Part shown: one piece after another, positions 16,601 through 25,630 of the stretch
Layout: each line of letters begins with the position of its first letter
How positions within the stretch are numbered: the stretch's first letter is position 1
Assembly: GCF_000172175.1 (NCBI RefSeq)
Contig: NZ_ABJL02000008.1
Coordinates: 2,976,001 to 3,040,000, forward strand
Source of the DNA: Bacteroides intestinalis DSM 17393
GTDB taxonomy: Bacteria; Bacteroidota; Bacteroidia; Bacteroidales; Bacteroidaceae
Direction: 5' to 3'
DNA: 64,000 nt
The notes under the pieces: generated by a model
Database searches by the model: none
What the model saw: only the letters and a program-made list of their open reading frames with translations
What the model was told of the DNA's origin: nothing
Position numbers and translations under genes: made by a program

Positions 16601-17515
16601 ATGACCTCTTCCATACGTATAAAAAACATCTGTGAACTCCCTATCATCAGTGGTAGCAGGAATGATACACGAAAGAAAATCAGTTGTATCACCATTGGCC
16701 AACGGGAAGCAGAAGAACAATTTTCATCAGACATTCACTTGGATGCCTTTATTATCTTATTGGTTTTATCCGGAAAAGGACATACGGTAATCAATTACAA
16801 AACGTATGATATTCAAGCGGATACCCTCCTACTTCTGTCTTCTGCCCATTTGTTCCATTTTGGAGAATGCAGTGATGATTTCCAGTGCCAGTGCCTCTTT
16901 GTCAGCAAAGCTTTTACAGATGAGATGGATTCCACCGATATGATTTACCGACGGACTAAATATGGCGTACGATTATACAACGAACCGGTAGTTCCCCTAG
17001 AGCACTCACATGCCGGCTTATTAGCCGAAAGACTGATCAGCATCAATAAGAACATAGACCGGACAGAGCATTTCTATCACAAAGAAGTTATTCTGAACCG
17101 CCTGTTCGCCTTTTATCTCGATTTAAGCGATATCCTTGAACGAACTAATCTACCACATACAAATGGTTGCCTGACCCGTTATGAAAGTATCATCAAATCA
17201 TTCATTGAGTTACTGGCAACTCATTATCGCAAAGAGCATAAAGTGGATTTTTACGCCGCCCAGCTGAACTTATCCGCCCATCACCTGACACAGATTGTGA
17301 AACTCGTAACAGGGCAAAGTGTAAGTGACTTTATTTTTGAAATGTTATTCAGCGAAGCCCGTAACTTGTTGACTCACTCCAAACTTTCCGTACAGGAAAT
17401 CGCTACCACCCTCAACTTCTCCGACCAGTCTTCTTTTGGGAAGTTCTTTAAACGGAAAGCAGGTATATCGCCAGTTGATTTCAGGAAAGATGTACTGTCT
17501 GTTGAAGAGGGATGA
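16601..17515 (+). CDS. AraC-family transcriptional regulator
   Basis: A 304-aa protein. The N-terminal half looks like a cupin-type sensing domain (LVLSGKGHTVINYKTYDI). The C-terminal ~100 residues contain the two helix-turn-helix units of AraC proteins: VDFYAAQLNLSAHHLTQIVK and SVQEIATTLNFSDQSSFGKF, ending in FKRKAGISPVDFRK. It is divergently transcribed from the tolC-emrA-emrB operon, sharing a 146-nt intergenic region with both promoters, so control of that pump in response to an exported compound is the simplest reading. The ligand is unknown. Confidence 0.88.
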   Translation: MTSSIRIKNICELPIISGSRNDTRKKISCITIGQREAEEQFSSDIHLDAFIILLVLSGKGHTVINYKTYDIQADTLLLLSSAHLFHFGECSDDFQCQCLFVSKAFTDEMDSTDMIYRRTKYGVRLYNEPVVPLEHSHAGLLAERLISINKNIDRTEHFYHKEVILNRLFAFYLDLSDILERTNLPHTNGCLTRYESIIKSFIELLATHYRKEHKVDFYAAQLNLSAHHLTQIVKLVTGQSVSDFIFEMLFSEARNLLTHSKLSVQEIATTLNFSDQSSFGKFFKRKAGISPVDFRKDVLSVEEG

Positions 17516-17650
17516 ATTGGCAAAGCGAGAAGAAAGGAATGAAGTTACGAGCTACAAGTAGCTGCACTATATATCACAGGTTGTTATCCTGCTATCACTT
17601 TATCACTCTACCACCTTATCACATTTTGTTCATAACCGTTCAGAAAGAAG

Positions 17651-17699
17651 GGAATTTCAGTGCAGTTATTCTGAAAATTTAGTGCGGTTACCCTGAAGT
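17651..17699. repeat. Two imperfect ~22-bp direct repeats upstream of aroA
   Basis: ATTTCAGTGCAGTTATTCTG and ATTTAGTGCGGTTACCCTG lie head to tail (17653-17699). They share the skeleton TTnAGTGCnGTTAnnCTGAA just before the aroA promoter. They could be a tandem operator. The rest of 17516-17775 shows no gene. Confidence 0.45.
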
Positions 17700-17725
17700 C
17701 ATATTCTTTATTCAGATATTTATCG

Positions 17726-17733
17726 TACTTTTG
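17726..17733 (+). promoter_or_regulatory. -7 box (TACTTTTG) of the aroA-porX operon
   Basis: A consensus TAnnTTTG lies 42 bp before the aroA start. It is the only clear promoter seen ahead of the seven-gene unit. Confidence 0.65.
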
Positions 17734-17775
17734 TAACCTGTAAACCAGCTATTACGTTTAAGAAGGAATACAACT

Positions 17776-19026
17776 ATGCGCTATAAACTTTCGGCACCTG
17801 CCACCTTGCATACCACTGTCCAGCTCCCGGCTTCCAAAAGTATCAGCAACCGGGCTTTGATATTACACGCTTTAGCACAAGGGCATATCACGCCTACCAA
17901 TCTGAGTGATTGCGACGATACCTGCGTCATGATAAAAGCCTTGGACGGAAATCCCGAACATATCGATATACTTGCTGCCGGAACCGCCATGCGTTTTCTC
18001 ACGGCTTATCTGAGTGTAACACCCGGCACACGCATCATCACAGGTACCGAACGGATGCAACAACGCCCCATACGTATCCTGGTGGACGCCTTGCGCGAGT
18101 TGGGAGCACAAATAGAATATGCCGGAAACGAAGGTTTCCCTCCCCTGCGTATCACAGGTACAATATTGACAGGCGAAGAAATCAACCTTGCCGGAAATGT
18201 AAGTTCACAATACATATCCGCCTTACTGATGATCGGCCCTATCCTGAAAAACGGATTAAGGCTGAACTTGACAGGAGAAATCATTTCACGTCCTTATATC
18301 AATCTGACTCTGCAATTGATGAAAGAATTCGGTGCAGACGCTGCATGGAGTTCCGAAAGCAGCATTAGCGTCCATCCGGGCCAGTACGAAGACATACCTT
18401 TCACGGTAGAAAGTGACTGGAGCGGTGCTTCCTACTGGTATCAAATGGTTGCCTTGAGCCAGGACAGCAAAGAAGAACCTGCAAAAACAGAAGTAGAACT
18501 GCTGGGACTTTTCCCACGCAGTTATCAGGGTGACAGCCGGGGAACAGAGATATTCGCCAAACTTGGTGTACGGACTACATATACTGACCGGGGAGTGGTA
18601 TTAACCAAGACAGGAACTCCCGTTGCCCGTTTAGAGGAAGATTTAGTGGACATACCCGATCTGGCACAAACTTTCGTTGTGACTTGTTGTTTAATGAACA
18701 TACCTTTCCGCTTCAGCGGATTACAGAGTTTGAAGATAAAGGAGACTGACCGTATCCAGGCACTTATCACAGAATTACATAAGTTGGGATATGTGGTGAG
18801 GTCGGAACAGGACAGTATATTAATATGGAACGGCGAGCGTTGCGAACCGGAAGCCAGTCCCGTGATTGCAACTTACGAAGACCACCGGATGGCGATGGCT
18901 TTTGCCCCTGCCGCCCTATTGGTACCATCGGTACAGATTGCTGAGCCACAAGTGGTTTCCAAGTCTTATCCGGGATATTGGAAAGATTTGAAACAAGCAG
19001 GGTTTAATATTGAAATTGAGGAATAA
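17776..19026 (+). CDS. aroA: 3-phosphoshikimate 1-carboxyvinyltransferase (EPSP synthase)
   Basis: A 416-aa cytoplasmic enzyme joining shikimate-3-phosphate and phosphoenolpyruvate in the sixth step of aromatic amino-acid synthesis. Family motifs are in order: LPASKSISNRALIL near residue 19 (PEP/S3P lysine), AAGTAMRFLTAY (PEP loop), NVSSQYISALLM, SDWSGASYW, DLAQTFVV, KIKETDRI and EDHRMAMAFA. The PEP-loop position that is proline in E. coli AroA (Pro101) is Phe here, which is common in Bacteroidetes. The length is slightly below the usual ~430 aa. It heads a compact unit in which the next gene starts three bases after its stop. Confidence 0.95.
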   Translation: MRYKLSAPATLHTTVQLPASKSISNRALILHALAQGHITPTNLSDCDDTCVMIKALDGNPEHIDILAAGTAMRFLTAYLSVTPGTRIITGTERMQQRPIRILVDALRELGAQIEYAGNEGFPPLRITGTILTGEEINLAGNVSSQYISALLMIGPILKNGLRLNLTGEIISRPYINLTLQLMKEFGADAAWSSESSISVHPGQYEDIPFTVESDWSGASYWYQMVALSQDSKEEPAKTEVELLGLFPRSYQGDSRGTEIFAKLGVRTTYTDRGVVLTKTGTPVARLEEDLVDIPDLAQTFVVTCCLMNIPFRFSGLQSLKIKETDRIQALITELHKLGYVVRSEQDSILIWNGERCEPEASPVIATYEDHRMAMAFAPAALLVPSVQIAEPQVVSKSYPGYWKDLKQAGFNIEIEE

Positions 19027-19029
19027 GCT

Positions 19030-19446
19030 ATGTTAATACTAATTATAAGCCTTATTGTACTGGTCTGTATCGCCCTTATGGCAGGATACATCCGTAACCA
19101 GCGTCTGCAAAAAAAGATAGAACGCGGAGAACTGGATGCCATGCCCGAAGTGAAAGAGGTTGATGCGGAATGTTGTGGACAGCATGAAGTATGCGAACGG
19201 GACAGTCTGTTGGCTGCCGTCAGCAAAAAGATAGAGTACTATGATGATGAAGAATTAGACAAGTACATTGGCATTGCTCCCGAAGACTACACTCTCGAAC
19301 AGGAAGATGAGTTCAGGGACGTATTCTATACAATGCAGGATACTGACGTTGCCGGGTGGGTGCGCAGCCTGCAATTACGGGGAATAGCACTACCGGATAA
19401 TATCAAGGATGAAATATTTCTGATTATAGGAGAAAGGAGATCTTAA
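19030..19446 (+). CDS. Conserved small single-pass membrane protein, function unknown
   Basis: A 138-aa protein with one N-terminal helix (ILIISLIVLVCIALMAGYI) and an acidic soluble part. The soluble part contains four cysteines within a short span (ECCGQHEVCERDSL; three are close together), reminiscent of a metal or redox site. The rest (YYDDEELDKYIGIAPEDY and later a hydrophobic C-terminal helix) gives no family I can name with certainty. Its start is three bases after aroA and its stop abuts the metal-ABC permease, so coexpression with that permease is very likely. A role alongside the permease is only a guess. Confidence 0.75.
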   Translation: MLILIISLIVLVCIALMAGYIRNQRLQKKIERGELDAMPEVKEVDAECCGQHEVCERDSLLAAVSKKIEYYDDEELDKYIGIAPEDYTLEQEDEFRDVFYTMQDTDVAGWVRSLQLRGIALPDNIKDEIFLIIGERRS

Positions 19447-19447
19447 A

Positions 19448-20275
19448 GTGGAGCTACTGCAATACACCTTCTTTCAACATGCCCTCATCGGCAGTTTGCT
19501 GGCAAGCATTGTCTGCGGGCTTATCGGTACGTATATCGTGACGAGACGGCTGGTATTCATCAGTGGCGGACTGACGCATGCTTCTTTCGGAGGCATCGGT
19601 CTGGGATTATATACAGGCGTCTCTCCCATACTGGCTGCCGGTGTGTTTGCTGTGCTGTCGGCTTTTGGAGTGGAATGGCTTAGCAAACGCAATGACATGC
19701 GCGAAGATTCGGCTATCGCTGTATTCTGGACGCTGGGTATGGCACTGGGTATCATGTTTACCTTCCTTTCACCCGGGTTTGCACCCGATCTTTCGGCTTA
19801 TTTATTTGGCAATATACTGACGATTACATTAGGAGATATCGCATTGCTGGCAGGACTTGCAGTAATATTAGCCATCTTCTTTGTCCTATATTTGCGCCCG
19901 ATCATCTATGTTGCTTTCGACCGGGAGTTTGCCCGTTCACAAGGTATTCCCGTACAGATATTCGAATATGTACTGATGATGTTCATTGCATTGACCATTG
20001 TTGCATGCCTGCGCATGGTAGGCATCGTGCTGGTTATTTCCCTGCTCACCATCCCGCAAATGACGGCGAATCTGTTTACGCATCGTTTCCACCGTATTAT
20101 CTGGTTGTCTATTGGCATCGGTTATCTCAGTTGCCTGGGCGGATTAATGATATCTTATTATCTGAACGTTCCTTCCGGGGCGGCTATCATCTTCTTTTCC
20201 ATCATTATATATGTAGTATGTAAGCTGGGAAAGAGTTTTTATTTATCTTTACGGCAGAAAATGCAAACCCCGTAA
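19448..20275 (+). CDS. Metal ABC transporter permease (ZnuB/TroC family)
   Basis: A 275-aa protein with about eight helices and the family pattern RRLVFISGGLTHASFGGIGL near the N-terminus, the segment that contacts the ATPase. The central LSAYLFGNILTIT is also typical. It uses a GTG start one base after the preceding stop. Family members import Zn, Mn or Fe. No ATP-binding subunit or substrate-binding protein is encoded nearby, so partners must come from elsewhere in the genome or the protein has a different role. It lies within the operon running to porX. Confidence 0.85.
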   Translation: MELLQYTFFQHALIGSLLASIVCGLIGTYIVTRRLVFISGGLTHASFGGIGLGLYTGVSPILAAGVFAVLSAFGVEWLSKRNDMREDSAIAVFWTLGMALGIMFTFLSPGFAPDLSAYLFGNILTITLGDIALLAGLAVILAIFFVLYLRPIIYVAFDREFARSQGIPVQIFEYVLMMFIALTIVACLRMVGIVLVISLLTIPQMTANLFTHRFHRIIWLSIGIGYLSCLGGLMISYYLNVPSGAAIIFFSIIIYVVCKLGKSFYLSLRQKMQTP

Positions 20276-20290
20276 AACCTACTGGTATAG

Positions 20291-23200
20291 TTGAAACGCA
20301 AAGCAATCCTCCTCGTTGGCATCTTAGTTACTTTGATGCTTGTTACCGGATGTTCCACCCGAAAGAACACAGCCGGTACACGCTTCTACCATGCCCTGAC
20401 CACCCGTTATAACGTATACTTCAACGGAAACGAAGCTTATAAAGCCGGATTGCAGGCACAGCAGCAAGGGAACAAAGATAACTATATGGAGATGCTCCCC
20501 CTCTATCCCATAGGCAATAAAGAAACTACAGGCATCGGCACTTCCGACTATGAGCGTGCCATTGAGAAAGCACAAAAAGCCATTCGCCAACATTCCATCA
20601 AACGGCGCCCTATCCGTAAACCGGGACGAGCTTATACGGATGAATACAAGAAATGGCTGGCACGCCGGGAGTTCAATCCTTTCATTAATCGTGCCTGGAT
20701 GTTATTGGGTAAAGCGCAATATCAGAAGGGAGACTTTCCGGAAGCGGCCGCAACCTTCTCATATATTGCACGGCTTTATGACGGACAGACGAATATCACT
20801 TCCGAAGCTTTAATATGGTTGTCCCGTTGCTACTCTGCGCTGGGGTGGCAATATGATGCGGAAGATGCTTTAAGCAGGGTGAATAATGACAGTTTGCCAC
20901 CGACACTGGCTGTTCCATACGCTTCGGCCACAGGAAATTTCCTATTAGGTAGCCAACGATACAGAGAAGCAATCCCCCATCTCGAAAAGACAGCCAGGAA
21001 AGAAAAGAACAAGCAACAGAAAGCACGATGTTACTATCTTCTGGGGCAGACTTATCAAACGCTGCAACAACCGGAACAGGCCTATCAGGCGTACAGCAAG
21101 GTAATCCGCCTCAATCCACCATACGAACTGGCGTTAAGTGCCCGCATCCGTCAGACGGAAGTGATGCCCACCGCCAATAGTCGTAAGATTACCGGAAAGT
21201 TATTACGCCTCAGCAAGGATGAGAAAAACAAAGAATACCTCGATCAGATTTATTATGCATTGGGCAATGTATACCTTGCCGAAAAAGATACGGTACAAGC
21301 TCTTGCTGCCTATCACAAAGGAATAGAGAAGAGCACTCGGAACGATGTGGAGAAAGGAATGCTTCAACTTACACTGGGTAATCTGTACTGGCAGCAAGCG
21401 CGTTATGCCGAAGCACAAAAAGCATACGCCGAAGCAATAGGATTGATAGACAAAGCCCATCGGGAATATGCCACTATCACCAATCGTTCAGAGATCCTGG
21501 ACGAACTGGTACCACATACCAATGCCATACAGCTACAGGATAGCTTGCAACATCTTGCCAGACTGCCGGAAGCAGAGCGAATGGCAGCCATAGAGAAAAT
21601 CATAGCACAAGTGATAGCCCGGGAAGAAGCAGAACGCAAAGCTGCAGAAGAAGCAGAACGGGAAGCAAACCGACAGAAGATGAGGGAAGAAGCGGAAAGT
21701 CAATTACCCGCCACTTCAATTATCAGCAGACCGGGACAGGAAAATGCAGTCACTACCCCACAGCCCCTCCAATCTACAATAGGAGGAAAGCAAGACTGGT
21801 ATTTCTATAACCCTCAATTGGTAGAGCAAGGAAAAGCTGAATTCCAACGCTTGTGGGGACGCAGAAAGCTGGAAGATAACTGGCGAAGGAAAAATAAAAC
21901 AGTAGTTGCACTGGATGATTTTGAAGCGATAGATTACAGTGAATCGGAAGAGAGTGTTGCTAAGAAAGACACAATCCATGGCAATCAGGGAAATGAAACT
22001 ATTGATTCTTCCATTCCCCAAAAAGAAGAAAATGAAAAGAACACTGCCGACAGCATTGCCGGTGATACTCACCGCCCGGAATACTACCTGACACAAATTC
22101 CGTTGACAGAAGAAGCTATGCAAGCCTCAAACACACTGTTATCAGAAGCCTTATATGGTGCCGGAATGATTTTCAAGGATCGTATGCAGGATTTCAAACG
22201 GGCAGAAGCTGCGTTTGAACGACTGGTACGCGAGTTCCCTGACTTTGCACAAGCGGATGAAGCATATTATCAGTTATTCCTGACCGAACTGGCTCTAAAT
22301 TATTATGGAGAACTTCCTGCCCTGCAACGTGCAGAGAAATATAAGGCCGAACTTATCGCCCGGTTCCCCAAAAGCCGCTATGCCAAGACACTAGCCGACC
22401 CGGACTTTGCTGAAAATGCCGTATATGGCAAACAACGTGAGGACTCCCTCTATGCCCGTGCTTACAAACATTTCCAACTGGGTGATACAACCACCGTACG
22501 TGCAGCCGAACATCTTTCTGCCGAGATATACCCTCTGGGGCAACATCGTCCCAAATTTATGTTCCTCAATGCCGTCACCCGGCTACAGGGAGGGGAAACT
22601 GATCAGTTCCTTGCTATCCTGAAAGAGCTTGTACAGCAATATCCGCAAAATGAAATCACGGATCTGGCTGCCCATATTCTGAAAGGGGTACAGGAAGGAC
22701 GCCTGCTGGCTCACGACAGCCATACATTTGGCTCCATCTGGCAACGGCGGAATGCTGAGCTTGCCGAAGCTGGCAAGTTAACGGGCGACAGTCTGAGCGG
22801 TAGCGTTATTCTTCCTCCGGACAGCGCATTCAGTACAGAGCGCAACACACCGTTCCTTTTTATCCTGGCTTACGAAGAAGGAAAGGTAAATGAGAACATG
22901 CTACTGTTTGAAGTGGCACGCTATAACTTCTCCACTTTCCTGGTGAAAAACTTCGATCTTGCGTTTGCTCACGAACGGGGCATTGGCATGCTGCAAATCC
23001 GACCATTCAGTAACTACGATGAGGCGCAGCAATACTTCCGCCGTCTTTATGCCAATCCCGAAATGGCTACACGACTCAGTGGTATGCGTGCCATACTCAT
23101 ATCGGAAGCCAACTACGAACAACTGATTAAACAGTATAGTTTCGACGATTACGATACCTTCTACCGTGCACACTTCTCTTCTATACCGGAACCTGAGTTA

Positions 23201-23323
23201 AAAGGTTACACGCTGGATGAGCCACTACTGAACCTGCCAACAGAGGAAGAAGAACGGAAAAAAGAAGAAAATCTGCCTATGGAAGAGGATGACCCGGAAA
23301 ATGGTGTTATCTTTGAGGACTGA
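20291..23323 (+). CDS. PorW/SprE-like TPR lipoprotein
   Basis: A 1010-aa protein with a lipoprotein signal ending LMLVTGC. The segment just after it (TRFYHALTTRYNVYFNGNEAYKAG) closely follows the start of SprE of Flavobacterium and PorW of Porphyromonas, lipoproteins needed for type IX secretion and gliding. TPR-like repeats (about 125-420), a Glu/Ala/Lys coiled-coil (EEAERKAAEEAEREANRQ near 450), a low-complexity linker and a second TPR block follow. The end is very acidic. The start is TTG at 20291, the only one that places the signal correctly. It directly precedes porX (16 nt), the same functional pairing as in T9SS control. It is longer than PorW (~600 aa). Confidence 0.8.
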   Translation: MKRKAILLVGILVTLMLVTGCSTRKNTAGTRFYHALTTRYNVYFNGNEAYKAGLQAQQQGNKDNYMEMLPLYPIGNKETTGIGTSDYERAIEKAQKAIRQHSIKRRPIRKPGRAYTDEYKKWLARREFNPFINRAWMLLGKAQYQKGDFPEAAATFSYIARLYDGQTNITSEALIWLSRCYSALGWQYDAEDALSRVNNDSLPPTLAVPYASATGNFLLGSQRYREAIPHLEKTARKEKNKQQKARCYYLLGQTYQTLQQPEQAYQAYSKVIRLNPPYELALSARIRQTEVMPTANSRKITGKLLRLSKDEKNKEYLDQIYYALGNVYLAEKDTVQALAAYHKGIEKSTRNDVEKGMLQLTLGNLYWQQARYAEAQKAYAEAIGLIDKAHREYATITNRSEILDELVPHTNAIQLQDSLQHLARLPEAERMAAIEKIIAQVIAREEAERKAAEEAEREANRQKMREEAESQLPATSIISRPGQENAVTTPQPLQSTIGGKQDWYFYNPQLVEQGKAEFQRLWGRRKLEDNWRRKNKTVVALDDFEAIDYSESEESVAKKDTIHGNQGNETIDSSIPQKEENEKNTADSIAGDTHRPEYYLTQIPLTEEAMQASNTLLSEALYGAGMIFKDRMQDFKRAEAAFERLVREFPDFAQADEAYYQLFLTELALNYYGELPALQRAEKYKAELIARFPKSRYAKTLADPDFAENAVYGKQREDSLYARAYKHFQLGDTTTVRAAEHLSAEIYPLGQHRPKFMFLNAVTRLQGGETDQFLAILKELVQQYPQNEITDLAAHILKGVQEGRLLAHDSHTFGSIWQRRNAELAEAGKLTGDSLSGSVILPPDSAFSTERNTPFLFILAYEEGKVNENMLLFEVARYNFSTFLVKNFDLAFAHERGIGMLQIRPFSNYDEAQQYFRRLYANPEMATRLSGMRAILISEANYEQLIKQYSFDDYDTFYRAHFSSIPEPELKGYTLDEPLLNLPTEEEERKKEENLPMEEDDPENGVIFED

Positions 23324-23339
23324 AAAAGTGAGTAGTGTT

Positions 23340-24899
23340 ATGAAGAAAGATAAACTCCTTTGGGTAGACGATGAGATCAGCTTGCTGCGACCGCACATCC
23401 TGTTTCTGGAAGGCAAAGGTTACGAAGTAGACACCGTAACCAACGGACAGGATGCACTGGACCGTTGCCGTGCTACCACCTATGACCTGATCTTTCTGGA
23501 TGAAAACATGCCTGGGCTGAGCGGCCTGCAAACCCTGGCTTTGATAAAAGATATCTGCCCCACCGTCCCCGTGGTCATGATCACCAAGAGCGAAGAGGAA
23601 AATATCATGGACATGGCTATCGGTCAGAAAATTGCAGATTACCTGATCAAGCCCGTCAATCCCAATCAAATATTATTATCGCTAAAGAAAAACCTTCACC
23701 GCCGGGATATTGTCAGCGAAGCCGCACAAACCGGTTACCAGCAGAGTTTTGGTAAGATAGGCATGCAGATAAATGACTCACTGACTGCAGCCGACTGGAT
23801 GGAATTATATCGCCGCCTTGTTTATTGGGAACTGGAACTGGAAGCTACAGACAGCCCCATGAGCGAAATGCTTGCCATGCAGAAAACAGAGGCCAACAGT
23901 GCTTTTGCGAAATTCATCAAAAGGAACTATGCAGATTGGGTATCAACCAAAGATGCACCTGCCGACCGTCCCCTGATGAGTCCTGATCTCTTCAAGCGTA
24001 TTCTTTTCCCGGCACTGGACAAAGGTGAGAAGGTTTTCTTCATAGTACTCGATAATTTCCGTTACGACCAGTGGCGCGTACTTGCCGACGAATTATCCAG
24101 TCTGTTCAATATAGACGAGCAACTCTATTTCAGCATTCTGCCCACTGCCACACAATATGCCCGTAACGCTATTTTTTCCGGTCTGATGCCTGACCAGATA
24201 GCCAAATTGTTTCCGGAACTGTGGGTAGATGAAGACGAAGAAGAAAACAAAAACCTGAACGAAGCTCCACTGATACGTACAATCATTGAGCGCTATCGCC
24301 GCAACGACACATTCTCTTATCATAAAATCAATGATGCAGCCGGTGCAGAACGCTTATTGACACAACTTCCTACCCTGGCACAGAATGACTTAAACGTTGC
24401 CGTATTCAATTTCATCGATATGTTGAGCCATAGCCGTACAGAGAGTAAAATGATACGTGAACTCGCTTCTACTGAAGCTGCCTATCGCAGCATTACCCTT
24501 TCATGGTTCCGCCATTCACCCTTGAGCGATCTTCTGAAAGCGCTCGCATCCCGTCAATATCGTGTCATTATCACGACCGACCACGGCAGTATCCGCGTAG
24601 ATAACCCTGTAAAAGTACAGAGCAACAGTAAGGAAATCAATGCTAACCTGCGCTATAAGCTATCACGTAATATGGCATACAACCCCAAACAGGTATTTGA
24701 AATCACCCGCCCGGCCGAGATACACCTTCCCTCACCCAATGTGAGTACGCGCTATATCTTTGCCACAGGACGCGATTTCTTTGCCTACCCCAATAATTAC
24801 AACCATTATGTCAGTTACTACACCGATACCTTCCAGCACGGAGGTATTTCGATGGAGGAAATGATAATCCCGCTCATCACACTGAGCGGACGAAGCTGA
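23340..24899 (+). CDS. porX: PorX-like response regulator with PglZ domain
   Basis: A 519-aa cytoplasmic protein, the same size as Porphyromonas PorX. Residues 5-120 are a CheY-like receiver: the acidic pair DDE at 10-12, phospho-acceptor Asp54 in FLDENMPG, Thr in MITKSEE and Lys in LIKPVNP. A helical linker is followed by a PglZ domain of the alkaline-phosphatase fold with expected metal ligands and nucleophile (FIVLDNFRYDQW, LPTATQYARNAIFSG, TTDHGS, QHGGISMEEM). In Porphyromonas PorX governs T9SS genes with the sensor PorY, and its PglZ domain is reported to hydrolyse cyclic oligoadenylates. Start Met at 23340 is chosen over 23289 because the receiver begins there and the upstream residues would overlap porW. 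Confidence 0.9.
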   Translation: MKKDKLLWVDDEISLLRPHILFLEGKGYEVDTVTNGQDALDRCRATTYDLIFLDENMPGLSGLQTLALIKDICPTVPVVMITKSEEENIMDMAIGQKIADYLIKPVNPNQILLSLKKNLHRRDIVSEAAQTGYQQSFGKIGMQINDSLTAADWMELYRRLVYWELELEATDSPMSEMLAMQKTEANSAFAKFIKRNYADWVSTKDAPADRPLMSPDLFKRILFPALDKGEKVFFIVLDNFRYDQWRVLADELSSLFNIDEQLYFSILPTATQYARNAIFSGLMPDQIAKLFPELWVDEDEEENKNLNEAPLIRTIIERYRRNDTFSYHKINDAAGAERLLTQLPTLAQNDLNVAVFNFIDMLSHSRTESKMIRELASTEAAYRSITLSWFRHSPLSDLLKALASRQYRVIITTDHGSIRVDNPVKVQSNSKEINANLRYKLSRNMAYNPKQVFEITRPAEIHLPSPNVSTRYIFATGRDFFAYPNNYNHYVSYYTDTFQHGGISMEEMIIPLITLSGRS

Positions 24900-24924
24900 A
24901 AGTAAATTGTAAATTCAATCTAAT

Positions 24925-25350
24925 ATGGAAATTAAAATTCAATCTCTGGACCATATCCATGAAGCCGCCCGCGAGTTTATCGCTGCTATGGGCGACAACA
25001 CTGTTTTTGCTCTCTATGGAAAGATGGGAGCTGGTAAAACTACTTTTGTCAAAGCACTTTGTCAGGAACTGGGTGTTGAAGATGTCGTTACATCACCCAC
25101 CTTTGCCGTTATCAACGAGTATCGTTCGGACATAGCGGGAGAACTCATTTACCATTTCGATTTCTATCGTATCAAGAAGCTGGAAGAAGTATACGATATG
25201 GGTTATGAGGATTATTTCTACAGTGGGGCACTCTGTTTCATTGAATGGCCGGAGCTGGTAGAAGAACTGTTGCCGGGCAATACAGTGAAAGTAACCATCG
25301 AAGAGCTGGAAGATGGTTCACGCAAGTTGACAATGGAAAATCAAGGTTAA
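24925..25350 (+). CDS. tsaE: tRNA threonylcarbamoyladenosine biosynthesis ATPase TsaE
   Basis: A 141-aa P-loop ATPase with Walker A YGKMGAGKTT (31-40), switch-like TSPTFAVINEY and the conserved HFDFYR plus FIEWPE motifs of TsaE. With TsaB, TsaC/TsaD it installs t6A at position 37 of ANN-decoding tRNAs. The length is standard. It is in the same direction as porX, 25 nt downstream, so probably cotranscribed. There is no functional link to PorX beyond linkage. Confidence 0.93.
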   Translation: MEIKIQSLDHIHEAAREFIAAMGDNTVFALYGKMGAGKTTFVKALCQELGVEDVVTSPTFAVINEYRSDIAGELIYHFDFYRIKKLEEVYDMGYEDYFYSGALCFIEWPELVEELLPGNTVKVTIEELEDGSRKLTMENQG

Positions 25351-25356
25351 TATCTT

Positions 25357-25572
25357 ATGAGTCAATACATCGTACAAGGCATCTTTGCAGTGGCCGGCAT
25401 CATTTCATTACTGGCAGCAATATTGGACTGGGAGTGGTTCTTCACTGCTCGCAATACACAATTCGCAGTAAAAAGTGTGGGAAGAAAACGTGCCCGGTTA
25501 TTCTATGGTGTACTGGGAGTTATTCTTATCGGAATGTCGGTGTTCTTCTTTCTGAATACACCGCCGGTATAA
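25357..25572 (+). CDS. Imm17-family small membrane protein
   Basis: A 71-aa protein with two helices (IFAVAGIISLLAAILDW and LFYGVLGVILIGMSVFFFL). The central motif WEWFFTARNTQFAVKSVGRK, followed by ARLFYG, is the pattern I recognise for immunity protein 17. That family was named from toxin-immunity loci, but many Bacteroidetes members, like this one, sit in housekeeping operons without any toxin gene. It follows tsaE by 6 nt and is the last gene before a bidirectional terminator. Its function here is unproven. Confidence 0.7.
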   Translation: MSQYIVQGIFAVAGIISLLAAILDWEWFFTARNTQFAVKSVGRKRARLFYGVLGVILIGMSVFFFLNTPPV

Positions 25573-25573
25573 T

Positions 25574-25620
25574 TTTTTAGACGCAGAAACTGCAACACCT
25601 GCATTATCTGCGTCTAAAAA
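25574..25620. terminator. Bidirectional terminator between the Imm17 gene and the RND operon
   Basis: TTTTTAGACGCAGA (25574-25587) pairs perfectly with TCTGCGTCTAAAAA (25607-25620), giving T-runs on both strands between convergent transcription units. Confidence 0.9.
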
Positions 25621-25630
25621 CTCAAGGATT

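Noticed and set aside
23340..24899. PglZ domain as part of a BREX phage-defence system
   Set aside because: PglZ here is fused to a CheY receiver as in PorX, and no brxC, pglX or other BREX genes are nearby.
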